This document shows, in pieces, positions 37,784-46,498 of a DNA stretch of 64,000 nucleotides; the stretch's first letter is position 1, and every line of letters starts with the position of its first letter. The DNA lies in assembly GCF_023703465.1 (NCBI RefSeq), contig NZ_JAMQGP010000003.1, positions 589,795-653,794 on the forward strand, read 5' to 3'. The notes beneath the pieces are model-generated. The model worked only from the letters and a program-made list of their open reading frames with translations. It did not search any database and was not told the origin of the DNA. The position numbers and the translations under genes are program-made. This DNA comes from Echinimonas agarilytica (GTDB lineage Bacteria; Pseudomonadota; Gammaproteobacteria; Enterobacterales; Neiellaceae).

Positions 37784-37789
37784 GTTTAT

Positions 37790-39193
37790 ATGTATAAAAC
37801 GTCTCTTGTTTGGCTGCGCCGTGACTTGCGCAGCCTTGATAATCCCGCACTGTCGAAAGCCTGTGAAATCAGCGATACGGTTTACGCGCTTTACTTAGCC
37901 GCCCCGGATACTTGGCGGCAGCACCACATGGCGCCGATTCAATCCGACTTGATTCGACGGCAGCTCGATGCCCTGCGCGACGAATTTAACGCTTTAAACA
38001 TTGAGTTGCTGGTACTTAATGCTCATGATTTTACCGGGCAGGTTGAAACGCTTCGCCATGTCATACAAGTAACATCTGCAGAAGCGGTGTTTGCCAATCG
38101 GGAGCTGGAAGTGCGCGAATCTGCGCGCGACAACGAAGCTCAAAGTCGCATCGGTGTTCCATTTCACCTGAGCGACGATCGTTGTGTGATTCAACCCGGA
38201 ACGCTAAAAAATGGAGGCGGGCAGCCTTATAAAGTCTTCACTCCGTTTAGTAAAACTTGGGTTACCGAGTTAATGCGATTGGGGTGGGATTGTGAGCCAC
38301 GACCCCACCCGAAAGTGCTTAAACCGATTGTTCCAGTATCCCTCGAAATACTGACTGAATGGCCATACGACACAGGTAATAGCAGCGCTTGGGACGTGGG
38401 TAGCGAATCGGTCTTGAAGGCGTTGCGCAGTTTTAGTAGAGAGCGTGCTCAACTCTATAAAAAGCATCGAGATTTACCCGCAATCGATGGAACTTCAAAG
38501 CTTTCAGCATACCTAGCGATTGGCGCACTATCGGGGCGGCAATGTGTGGCAAGATTGGTTGCGGATCATGGCGCTCCCGACACATTAAATGAAGGCGCTC
38601 GAACGTGGTTAAATGAATTGATTTGGCGAGACTTCTACCAGCATGTCATGGTTGCTTGGCCTCATGTTGTCAAAGGAAAAGCCTTTAAAACTAATTACGA
38701 GGCTATTTCATGGCATAACGATCCAATGCTGTTTGATGCGTGGTGCAAAGGGCAAACAGGATTTCCAATCGTCGATGCAGCAATGCGGCAGCTTAACCAA
38801 ACAGGTTGGATGCATAATCGTTTGCGCATGATCGTGGCGTCTTTCTTATGCAAAGACCTTTTGATCGACTGGCGTTGGGGAGAACAGTATTTTATGTCGC
38901 GACTAATTGATGGCGACTTTGCTGCCAACAATGGCGGTTGGCAGTGGGCGGCTTCAACCGGCACAGATGCGGCACCGTACTTCAGAATATTTAACCCAGT
39001 GACTCAAAGCCAACGATTTGATCCGCAGGGCGTGTTTATCCGTTCGTATGTGAAAGAGCTTGCATCAACCGACGATAAGCGCGTTCATTTAGCAAGTGAT
39101 GGGCAATTTTACAACCGAGCCGTTGTTGATCATTCGGAACAACGAAAACTCGCATTGGCTACCTATAAAACAGCGTTAGAGGCAGAAGTCTAG
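37790..39193 (+). CDS. phrB: Class I deoxyribodipyrimidine photolyase
   Basis: Light-driven repair of cyclobutane pyrimidine dimers, with FAD and an antenna cofactor. N-terminal alpha/beta antenna domain begins SLVWLRRDLRSLDNPAL; the C-terminal FAD domain holds the conserved segment WMHNRLRMIVASFLCKDLL and NNGGWQWAASTGTDAAPYFR, including the tryptophan electron-transfer region. 467 residues, normal length. It follows the DUF523/DUF1722 gene by six bases and overlaps the next gene by one base. Confidence 0.95.
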   Translation: MYKTSLVWLRRDLRSLDNPALSKACEISDTVYALYLAAPDTWRQHHMAPIQSDLIRRQLDALRDEFNALNIELLVLNAHDFTGQVETLRHVIQVTSAEAVFANRELEVRESARDNEAQSRIGVPFHLSDDRCVIQPGTLKNGGGQPYKVFTPFSKTWVTELMRLGWDCEPRPHPKVLKPIVPVSLEILTEWPYDTGNSSAWDVGSESVLKALRSFSRERAQLYKKHRDLPAIDGTSKLSAYLAIGALSGRQCVARLVADHGAPDTLNEGARTWLNELIWRDFYQHVMVAWPHVVKGKAFKTNYEAISWHNDPMLFDAWCKGQTGFPIVDAAMRQLNQTGWMHNRLRMIVASFLCKDLLIDWRWGEQYFMSRLIDGDFAANNGGWQWAASTGTDAAPYFRIFNPVTQSQRFDPQGVFIRSYVKELASTDDKRVHLASDGQFYNRAVVDHSEQRKLALATYKTALEAEV

Positions 39194-39618
39194 TGGAACA
39201 GTGGGTCGAATCATTTAAAGCCATGTATCTGAATTTAAATGCAGATAATGTGGAACAGCTAAAGCAGTGGTACGGTGTGGATGCCACATTCGTAGACCCA
39301 TTTCATTCAGTATCTGGCATTGATGCGATTGTTCATTACTTTGCTGCCATGTATGAAAATGTTGAAAGCATTCATTTTGACTATAAATGGCAAATGAGCA
39401 ATGACGATGGAACGGTCATTGGCTGGGTGATGACCTTTACGCACAAGAAAATAAATGGCGGAAAACCGGTGTCCGTCGATGGTGTTTCCCACATCCGAAT
39501 TGAACAGGGTAAGGTGATTTATCATCGTGACTTTTTTGATGGGGCGAGCATGCTCTACGAACAACTGCCGGTGCTCGGTAGCATGATTCGTTTTCTTAAG
39601 AAGAGAATGGCTGCGTGA
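39193..39618 (+). CDS. NTF2/SnoaL-like fold protein
   Basis: 141-residue protein with the cone-shaped NTF2/SnoaL-like fold signature: VDATFVDPFHSVSGIDAIVH near the N terminus and VDGVSHIRIEQGKVIYHRDF near the end. Start is GTG, overlapping the photolyase stop by one base, so translation is coupled. Genes of this type are regular members of photolyase/SDR/CFA-synthase operons; their role is not known. Confidence 0.8.
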   Translation: MEQWVESFKAMYLNLNADNVEQLKQWYGVDATFVDPFHSVSGIDAIVHYFAAMYENVESIHFDYKWQMSNDDGTVIGWVMTFTHKKINGGKPVSVDGVSHIRIEQGKVIYHRDFFDGASMLYEQLPVLGSMIRFLKKRMAA

Positions 39619-40361
39619 GTACGGTACTCATTACAGGCGCCACCAGCGGTGTTGGTTTAAGCCTTGCGAAGGACTATTTGGCGCAGGGTGATCAAGTGAT
39701 TGCATGCGGTCGGAATAAAGCTGTTCTCGAACAATTATCAGCGCAGGGTATGATCACGTTGGCGTTTGACACCAGTGAGCAAATTGCGGTTGAAAATGCG
39801 TTCAAGCAATTATCAGAAACTGTAACTCATATTGACCGACTAGTGTTAAATGCGGGTGTTTGTGAGTATATTGAAGACGGTCACCTCGATCATCAAGTTA
39901 TGCAACGCACTATGGATATTAACGTTGTTGCCCCCATCCGAGTTCTGAACGCAGCCATGGCATTGCTTTCACGATCGTCGCAGCCACAAGTTGCATTGGT
40001 GTCGAGTGCTTCTATTTACCTGCCGTTTGCTAGAGCTGAAGCATATGGCGCTTCAAAAGCAGCAATTCAGTACATAGGTCACGTCTTGAGAAATACCTTG
40101 AAGCACAAGTCGATTGACGTTTCTACCATTGTATTAGGTTTTATTGATACTCCACTCACTCAAAAGAATAACTTTGAAATGCCCATGCTAAAACCCGCTC
40201 ATGAAGCGAGTAGGGCAATCATTAAAGGGCTGGAGCAGCGCAAAGCCGAAATAAAGTTTCCAAAGCTGTTTTGCGCCACGTTAAGCTTTATTAGTATTTT
40301 GCCATTAACCGTCAGGCTCGCGCTTGCAAGGGCGTTAATGGTTTCTAGTTCCAAGGATTGA
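39615..40361 (+). CDS. Short-chain dehydrogenase/reductase
   Basis: NAD(P)-dependent oxidoreductase of 248 residues. The cofactor motif is ITGATSGVGLSL near the N terminus, NAGV follows at about residue 78, and the catalytic set is Ser about 134 (VSSASIYLPF) with YGASK (Tyr and Lys about 146-150). Start GTG overlaps the previous stop (GTGA). Substrate unknown; operon context suggests lipid-related chemistry. Confidence 0.88.
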   Translation: MSTVLITGATSGVGLSLAKDYLAQGDQVIACGRNKAVLEQLSAQGMITLAFDTSEQIAVENAFKQLSETVTHIDRLVLNAGVCEYIEDGHLDHQVMQRTMDINVVAPIRVLNAAMALLSRSSQPQVALVSSASIYLPFARAEAYGASKAAIQYIGHVLRNTLKHKSIDVSTIVLGFIDTPLTQKNNFEMPMLKPAHEASRAIIKGLEQRKAEIKFPKLFCATLSFISILPLTVRLALARALMVSSSKD

Positions 40362-40364
40362 TGT

Positions 40365-41618
40365 ATGAAAGTCGCAGTAATCGGTAGTGGTATCTCGGGT
40401 CTCGTAACCAGCTATTTGTTGAAAGAAGAATACCAAGTCACCTTGTTTGAAAAGAATAGTTATTTGGGCGGGCATACGGCCACTAAAGAGCTTTCTGGGG
40501 CTCATCAAGGTGTTGCTGTTGACACCGGCTTTATTGTTTTCAACAACCGCACGTATCCCAATTTTTTGAAGTTTCTGGCGCGCTTGGGAGTGGACTACCA
40601 AAACACCGACATGAGCTTTAGTGTTAGTAACAAAGACACTCAGCTTGAATACAATGGTCATTCCTTGAGTACGCTGTTTGCGGACTGGAAAAACGCCTTC
40701 AACCCTAAATTTTATCGTTTGCTTTACGACATTATGCGTTTCAATAAGCAAGCGCGTGCGGCGTTCGATAATCACGAAATTGATCCAGACTTGACGCTGG
40801 GCGACTTCCTAGATTTACACAACTATAACGAATATTTCCGAGTGAATTACCTCATGTCGATGGGGGCAGCGATCTGGTCGTCGTCTATTCGTGAGATGGA
40901 AGAATTTCCGTTACTGTTTTTTGTCCGGTTTTTTATCAATCATGGCTTGCTCGATGTGACAAATCGCCCGCAGTGGTATGTTGTTAAAGGCGGTTCTCAC
41001 CAATACGTTAAAGCGTGGCAGAAAGAGTGCGCAGAGCATGTGAACATCATGTCGGGGGCGGTATCGGTCACGCGTGATCAACATGGTGTTTTAGTCACGA
41101 CTGACAGCGAACAATTGCAATTCGATAAGGTTATTTTTGCGTGTCACAGCGACGAAGCACTGAAGCTATTAGGCTCGAATGCAAGCCCAAACGAGGCGCA
41201 AATTTTGGGCGATATTCCTTACCAAAATAACGAAGTGGTATTGCATACCGATATCACTCGGCTCCCCAAACACAAGAGGGCGTGGGCGGCGTGGAACTAC
41301 ATGTTGGACAACAAAGACAGCCCATTGGCCACACTCACCTACAACATGAATATTCTGCAAGGGTTGAAAAGCGACACCACTTACTGCGTTAGCTTGAACC
41401 AAACCGATCAAATCGATGCAGAGCACATTATTGGTCGCTATCACTATTCACACCCTGTGTTTAATATAACTAGCTTTGAAGCGCAGAAGAAGCGCGATGA
41501 GATCAACGGTCAACACAACACGTATTTTTGTGGTGCTTACTGGTATAACGGCTTTCATGAGGACGGTGTTCGCTCCGCGCTTGATGTGGTTAAAGCCCTC
41601 AATGGGGCGTCGCTTTGA
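40365..41618 (+). CDS. FAD-dependent amine-oxidase-like oxidoreductase
   Basis: 417-residue flavoprotein with MKVAVIGSGISGLVTSYLLK as the FAD-binding start and TFFCGAYWYNGFHEDGVRSA-like C-terminal FAD contact (read as YFCGAYWYNGFHEDGVRSAL). The family occurs next to DUF1365 and cyclopropane-fatty-acid-synthase-like genes. In Rhodobacter a related set modifies membrane fatty acids, including furan fatty acids (Ufa proteins), under singlet-oxygen control; whether this protein does the same is inference. Three bases after the SDR stop; overlaps DUF1365 by four bases. Confidence 0.85.
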   Translation: MKVAVIGSGISGLVTSYLLKEEYQVTLFEKNSYLGGHTATKELSGAHQGVAVDTGFIVFNNRTYPNFLKFLARLGVDYQNTDMSFSVSNKDTQLEYNGHSLSTLFADWKNAFNPKFYRLLYDIMRFNKQARAAFDNHEIDPDLTLGDFLDLHNYNEYFRVNYLMSMGAAIWSSSIREMEEFPLLFFVRFFINHGLLDVTNRPQWYVVKGGSHQYVKAWQKECAEHVNIMSGAVSVTRDQHGVLVTTDSEQLQFDKVIFACHSDEALKLLGSNASPNEAQILGDIPYQNNEVVLHTDITRLPKHKRAWAAWNYMLDNKDSPLATLTYNMNILQGLKSDTTYCVSLNQTDQIDAEHIIGRYHYSHPVFNITSFEAQKKRDEINGQHNTYFCGAYWYNGFHEDGVRSALDVVKALNGASL

Positions 41619-42364
41619 ACAGCCATCTCTACATCGGGCATATCAGGCACCGCAGATCTCGGCCAGCGGTGAATTGCTTTAAGTATCCGCTTTTTATGCC
41701 CATGCTAGATCTTGATGAGTTAGAGCAACTGGATCAAAATGTTGGCCTATTTTCGGTGAATCGTTTCAACTGGGCACAACTTAAGCGCTCTGATTACCTC
41801 AAACAATCGTCTCAACCCGAATTAAAAGACGCCGTGCGCGAACAGCTTAAATTGCTCACCGGTTATGAGTGCGATGGCAAAATTTTAATGCTCGGCCAGC
41901 TACGGTATTTAGGTGTTTACTTCAGCCCCATCAATTGCTTTTACTGCTATTCCAGTAGCGGACAGTTAATGTACGTATTGGCTGAAGTGAGCAACACGCC
42001 TTGGCTAAAAACACATTATTACGCAGTGCCATGCCAGCAAAAGGACGTGCGTCAACCCAAAGCCTTTCATGTCTCGCCATTTATGGAATTAAATATGGAT
42101 TACCAATGGCGTATTAAAACTCCACACCAAAAATTACTGCTGCATATTGAAAACCACGATCGCCAAGGAAAAATATTTGATGCGACATTGGCGATGATCC
42201 AAAACCCATTGAATAGCCGTACTTTGTTTGGAGTGCTGCTTAAGACGCCCATCATTACAATCAGCATCATGGTAAAAATATATTGGCAGGCACTTAAGTT
42301 ATGGGTCAAAAAAGTGCCTTATGTACCCTACACGACACATTCAGGAGCGAAAAATGTCGAATGA
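41615..42364 (+). CDS. DUF1365 family protein
   Basis: 249 residues, start TTG overlapping the previous stop by four bases. It begins NSHLYIGHIRHRRSRPAV and has YFSPINCFYCY, AEVSNTPW and KAFHVSPFMELNMDYQWRI, the family hallmarks. Always found beside CFA-synthase-like genes and the FAD oxidoreductase above. No established reaction; a role in lipid modification is assumed. Its 3' end overlaps the CFA-synthase-like gene by 11 bases. Confidence 0.85.
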   Translation: MNSHLYIGHIRHRRSRPAVNCFKYPLFMPMLDLDELEQLDQNVGLFSVNRFNWAQLKRSDYLKQSSQPELKDAVREQLKLLTGYECDGKILMLGQLRYLGVYFSPINCFYCYSSSGQLMYVLAEVSNTPWLKTHYYAVPCQQKDVRQPKAFHVSPFMELNMDYQWRIKTPHQKLLLHIENHDRQGKIFDATLAMIQNPLNSRTLFGVLLKTPIITISIMVKIYWQALKLWVKKVPYVPYTTHSGAKNVE

Positions 42365-43589
42365 GTCTTCTCTGACGTTAACGTCAAATATACAAGCTTC
42401 AGGCCCATCAGTGGTCACTAGAATGCTATTGAATTCACTGCAAAATTTGTCGGTAGGGCAATTAACTTTGGTGGATGGAGACCGGAAGCAAATATTTGGC
42501 GAAGGCAACGAAGGCGTGTCTGCTCACGTAACGGTGCATGATCCGAGTTTTTATAAGGCAGTCATTAAAGACGGTAGTATTGGTGCGGCAGAATCATACA
42601 TGCAGGGCCACTGGGAGACCCCAGATCTCACCGCAGTAATGCGGTTGATGGCGTCGAATTTAGCGACCCTAGACCGACTCGATGCCAGCACGTCTTGGTT
42701 GAACCGCTTATCGCGAAAATTGTTCCATAAACTCAATGGCAACAGTGTCACGGGCTCTAAAAAGAATATCGTTGCCCACTATGACTTGAGCAATGCATTT
42801 TATGAGTTGTTTCTAGACTCAACCATGATGTACTCCGCCGGTGTATATGCCGATCAAGGCAGCACATTGCAAGACGCATCTGAGCACAAACTGAAGCGTT
42901 TGTGTGATTTTCTAGATTTGTCAGCTGATGACCATTTACTAGAAATTGGTACGGGGTGGGGCGGACTCGCCTGTTATGCTGCCAAACATTACGGTTGCAA
43001 AGTCACTACCACTACAATCAGTGATGAGCAGTATAAGTTTGCACAAACTCGGTTTGAACAAGAAGGCGTGGCCGACCAGGTTGTATTACTGAATCAAGAT
43101 TATCGAGCGCTAACCGGCGTTTACGACAAGTTGATCTCAATCGAAATGATTGAAGCTGTAGGATTTGAGCACTTGGACCAATTTTTTAAAAAGTGTTCCT
43201 CGTTACTCAAACCGGGCGGAAAAATGTCGTTGCAATCAATTACCATTGCCGATCAGCGTGAGAAGGCGTATCGCAACAGCGTAGACTTTATTCAGCGCTA
43301 CATTTTCCCAGGCGGCTACCTGCCGTCAGTGGCCGTGTTATCTGAGCATATTGCAAAATACAGTGATTTATCCATACGAACCCTCAACGATATTGGCTTG
43401 GACTACGCCAAAACGTTGGAGGATTGGCGTCACAATTTCGAAGAGCAGTTAGATAAGGTGCGTGCATTAGGATTCGATGAGCAATTCATTCGCATGTGGC
43501 GTTTTTATCTATGTTATTGTGAAGGCGGCTTTCGCGAGAAAACTATTAGTACTGTTCAGATGCAATTGGAAAAGGCTCCATATAGTTGA
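42354..43589 (+). CDS. Cyclopropane-fatty-acyl-phospholipid synthase family methyltransferase
   Basis: SAM-dependent enzyme acting on unsaturated acyl chains of membrane phospholipids. The chosen ATG (MSNESSLTL) has CAGGAG about 6-7 bases before it; an ATG 33 bases upstream lacks such a site. Landmarks: KNIVAHYDLSNAFYELFLD, MMYSAGVY, the SAM motif LLEIGTGWGGLACYAAKHYG, and ISIEMIEAVGFEHLDQFF followed by YIFPGGYLPS. 411 residues. It could make cyclopropane lipids or, with the flavoprotein in this operon, methylated or furan fatty acids that scavenge singlet oxygen. Confidence 0.9.
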   Translation: MSNESSLTLTSNIQASGPSVVTRMLLNSLQNLSVGQLTLVDGDRKQIFGEGNEGVSAHVTVHDPSFYKAVIKDGSIGAAESYMQGHWETPDLTAVMRLMASNLATLDRLDASTSWLNRLSRKLFHKLNGNSVTGSKKNIVAHYDLSNAFYELFLDSTMMYSAGVYADQGSTLQDASEHKLKRLCDFLDLSADDHLLEIGTGWGGLACYAAKHYGCKVTTTTISDEQYKFAQTRFEQEGVADQVVLLNQDYRALTGVYDKLISIEMIEAVGFEHLDQFFKKCSSLLKPGGKMSLQSITIADQREKAYRNSVDFIQRYIFPGGYLPSVAVLSEHIAKYSDLSIRTLNDIGLDYAKTLEDWRHNFEEQLDKVRALGFDEQFIRMWRFYLCYCEGGFREKTISTVQMQLEKAPYS

Positions 43590-44110
43590 ATCATAGTTCT
43601 ACAAAGCTGCCTATATGGTGGCTTATTCTAAATGTTGCATCGTTCCAACTATGCTGGTTTAGCTTGGTTATGATGGGTGATCTTGCTGTGCCTTGGGTTA
43701 TCGCCTGGTTTATCGGTCATTGGTCGTTGTCTCCCACGCCAAAGGCTGATCGCAATTTAATGGTGATATTTCTGGCCATTGGTTTGGTCAGTGAACTGAT
43801 TCATTTCCATTCGGGGGTGCTCCAACTCCCCAATCACTCAGGCCCGTTACCGCCCCTATGGTTGCTATGTTTATGGCCGTTGTTTGCCACTATGTTGCTT
43901 CACAGTTTACGTTGGCTGTTAGCCAAGCCTTATTTAGGTGCTGTGCTAGCCGCAGCTGGCGGGTGGATTAGTTACCGAGCGGGCGCTGTGATTGCCGGGG
44001 GGGAGTTGGTGTTTCCGCTCAGCCTTATGATTGCGTTTGAATGGGCAGTGATTTTTGTGGTGGCCTGCCGGTACTTGGTTCCTTTGGCGTTGCCTCGCGT
44101 TTCTCGTTAA
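43586..44110 (+). CDS. DUF2878 family membrane protein
   Basis: 174-residue hydrophobic protein with about five membrane segments; signature parts are IWWLILNVASFQLCWFSLVM and LVSELIHFHSGVLQLP. Start TTG overlaps the CFA-synthase-like stop (TTGA). Last gene of the operon; genes of this family are typical tail members of ECF11-type operons. Function unknown. Confidence 0.75.
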   Translation: MNHSSTKLPIWWLILNVASFQLCWFSLVMMGDLAVPWVIAWFIGHWSLSPTPKADRNLMVIFLAIGLVSELIHFHSGVLQLPNHSGPLPPLWLLCLWPLFATMLLHSLRWLLAKPYLGAVLAAAGGWISYRAGAVIAGGELVFPLSLMIAFEWAVIFVVACRYLVPLALPRVSR

Positions 44111-44722
44111 CCGCGCTTTCTCTAATCTCTTATTGTGATGATTCAATGAATGCCATTAATTAATCGCAACTTTGAGTTTTCAGAATCGGTCAATTTAGTG
44201 ATTTCTTTGAAAATCAAAACCCTAGAGTTTTAGGTGTACTGGACAGCTGCAAAAAATCAATTCTAATGAGCACACCTCAATCCAAAAACCTGCCGTTAAC
44301 AATATCAAACAACAATTAACCTATATTAGATTTATTTTAAAATAGCATGAATACGGCTGGCACAGCATATTTAACACGTTAGAGATAGAATATCTGCCTA
44401 AAGGGAATGTAAGTGTCTCTGTCGCTCATGCATGTTGGTGACTTAAAAAAAATACCGTTGTAAAACAGGTTGTTATAGAGTTGGGTAATGCTTGAAAGTG
44501 GGGTGTTTCTCGATTGGGATAATCGGGCGAAGCCGAGACTGTGGGTTAAGCTGCAGTGTGTGACATACAGCCATATTATCCATTCTGATAGTTGAATTTA
44601 TGATAACTAATATCAACAGCTAGGCAATAGAATGCGTGCTACACCATAATCTAACTCGCAATGTTACCGTTAACGCTTTGTTAGGGGTTCTTCTTCGAGA
44701 CTTGACCATACTGGAGACAAAC
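44111..44722. other. Long intergenic region before the sugar symporter gene
   Basis: About 610 AT-rich bases. No gene is supported. It must contain the end of the DUF2878 transcript (no clear hairpin seen) and the symporter promoter. The only recognisable site is a LacI-type palindrome at 44661-44676. Confidence 0.4.
44661..44676. promoter_or_regulatory. Candidate LacI-family operator upstream of the sugar symporter
   Basis: TGTTACCGTTAACG within this stretch is a near-perfect palindrome with a central CG, the usual form of LacI-family sites. It lies about 46 bases upstream of the symporter start. The regulator is not in the window. Confidence 0.45.
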
Positions 44723-46183
44723 ATGGTTCAAACAGGTAAAACAAATTTGATGGCAATAACGTTTGCTGTTGCGTTGGGGGGGCTGCTATTTGGTTACGAT
44801 ACAGCGGTTATCTCAGGGACCACAGAAGCCCTTACAAATTTCTTTCAAGGTAGTCCAGCTGAAATGGGCTTTGCTTTTTCTTCTGCTCTTTTAGGTTGTA
44901 TTGTTGGAGCCATCGTAGCGGGTTTCATTAGTAATAGTATGGGCCGCAGAGGCTCTTTGCTGTTGGCAGCAATTCTATTCTTTATTTCTGCAATTGGCAG
45001 TGCTGTGCCAGATATGTTTGTGCCTAGTTTCATGCTCAGTGGCGACGTAGAGCAGGATCTTAACGCTTACTATTGGTCCTTTATCGTGTTTCGTTTGATT
45101 GGTGGCGTAGGTGTTGGTATCGCGTCTATGGTGTCGCCAATGTACATTGCCGAGGTGGCACCCGCTGAGCGTCGTGGTGCTTTAGTGGCTTGTAATCAAT
45201 TTGCGATTATCTTCGGGATGCTCGTTGTCTACTTTGTAAATTACGGTATTGCTCAACTTGGCGATCTGTCTTGGTTGTATCAAACCGGATGGCGATACAT
45301 GTTCGCATCTGAAATGATTCCAGCCACACTATTTTTCGTTTTACTACTGCGTGTGCCAGAAACACCACGTTGGTTGGCGCTACAAGGACGAGATGAGGAA
45401 GCAAAAGGCTTGTTGGCTGGGTTGGGGGGAGCTCACTCAGTTCAATCCCAGTGGAATGAAATCCAACAATCGATGAAGCAAAAAACAGGTAAGCTGCTGT
45501 CACCTAAAGTTTTTTACGTGCTGACCATTGGCATTATGCTCAGTGTGTTCCAGCAGATCACCGGCATTAATGTATTCTTGTATTATGCACCAGAAATTCT
45601 GAAGGGCTTTGGTGACGGCAACCTCGATATTGCATTGTTGCAAACCATTATGGTGGGTGCGGTGAACCTTATCTTCACTGTGATTGCTATTAAAACGGTA
45701 GACAAGTTTGGTCGTCGTCCTCTGATGATGATTGGTTCAGCAGCCATGGCGGTGTGTATGATTGCTATTGGTACCGCTGCGTACTTAGATGCAGTAGGCG
45801 GCTATTTACTGGTCTTCGTACTGGGTTATATTGCTGCGTTCGCCTTGTCATTGGGTCCAGTGGTTTGGGTCTTGTTGTCTGAAATATTCCCGAATAACGT
45901 TCGCTCTAAAGCATTGTCTGTGGCGGTGTTCTTCCAGTGGTTTTCTAACTTCTTGGTGTCTCAGACCTTCCCGATGATGAATGCCAAAGATAGCTTCTTG
46001 TATCAAAGCTTCAACGGTGGCTTCCCATTCTGGTTCTATGGTGCCATGGCCGTTCTCACTGTTGTGTTCGTTTATAAGTGGGTGCCTGAAACTAAGGGAC
46101 TGACACTTGAAGAACTAGAAGACCTTTGGGAACAAAAAACCGAAGAAGACCCTATTGCTGAGGTGGCTCGCAACCAAGCTTAA
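44723..46183 (+). CDS. Sugar:proton symporter, MFS sugar porter family
   Basis: Twelve-helix inner-membrane transporter of the XylE/GalP/GLUT type. The chosen ATG has GGAGAC six bases upstream; an in-frame start 29 codons earlier adds an unlikely tail. Family signatures are FGYDTAVISGTTEALTNFF, GRRGSLL in the first loop, RLIGGVGVGIASMVSPMYIA, PETPRW, QQITGINVFLYYAPEI, DKFGRRPLM and PETKGLTLEELE. 486 residues. Substrate (galactose, xylose or glucose) cannot be settled by reading; a galactose role would suit the agar locus. Monocistronic, ended by a strong hairpin. Confidence 0.9.
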   Translation: MVQTGKTNLMAITFAVALGGLLFGYDTAVISGTTEALTNFFQGSPAEMGFAFSSALLGCIVGAIVAGFISNSMGRRGSLLLAAILFFISAIGSAVPDMFVPSFMLSGDVEQDLNAYYWSFIVFRLIGGVGVGIASMVSPMYIAEVAPAERRGALVACNQFAIIFGMLVVYFVNYGIAQLGDLSWLYQTGWRYMFASEMIPATLFFVLLLRVPETPRWLALQGRDEEAKGLLAGLGGAHSVQSQWNEIQQSMKQKTGKLLSPKVFYVLTIGIMLSVFQQITGINVFLYYAPEILKGFGDGNLDIALLQTIMVGAVNLIFTVIAIKTVDKFGRRPLMMIGSAAMAVCMIAIGTAAYLDAVGGYLLVFVLGYIAAFALSLGPVVWVLLSEIFPNNVRSKALSVAVFFQWFSNFLVSQTFPMMNAKDSFLYQSFNGGFPFWFYGAMAVLTVVFVYKWVPETKGLTLEELEDLWEQKTEEDPIAEVARNQA

Positions 46184-46205
46184 CTTCAATCAGTAATGAC
46201 CAATG

Positions 46206-46233
46206 AGCCCTGCCCACTGGCGGGGCTTTTTTT
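46206..46233 (+). terminator. Terminator after the sugar symporter gene
   Basis: AGCCCTGCC pairs with GGCGGGGCT (one G-T pair) around a 4-base loop and is followed by seven T residues. Confidence 0.88.
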
Positions 46234-46416
46234 GTTCAAAAAAGTCGAGTGCTCATCAAACATCGAACCATATAAAGTTGCAAATGCGCGGCCCACGGGA
46301 TTGATCGAATATGATGGATTCGGTATCGCACCAGCACCAAAACCTAACGCGTTGTATGGGTTGGTAACATATTAATTTACACACAAAATTAATATTTAGT
46401 GAGATGCGGGTCTATG

Positions 46417-46430
46417 TTGATCTAAATCAC
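46417..46430. promoter_or_regulatory. Candidate FNR-type site upstream of nirB
   Basis: TTGATCTAAATCAC matches the FNR consensus TTGAT-N4-ATCAA at 9 of 10 positions and lies 69 bases upstream of nirB. The rest of the 265-base gap (46234-46498) shows no gene. Anaerobic activation of nitrite reduction would fit, but FNR and CRP half-sites overlap in sequence. Confidence 0.55.
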
Positions 46431-46498
46431 AAGTTCGACTCGCCAATGAATTACTATGCGCAAAATGCAACAATTTAAGTGAGTGCGCTGGAATTCAT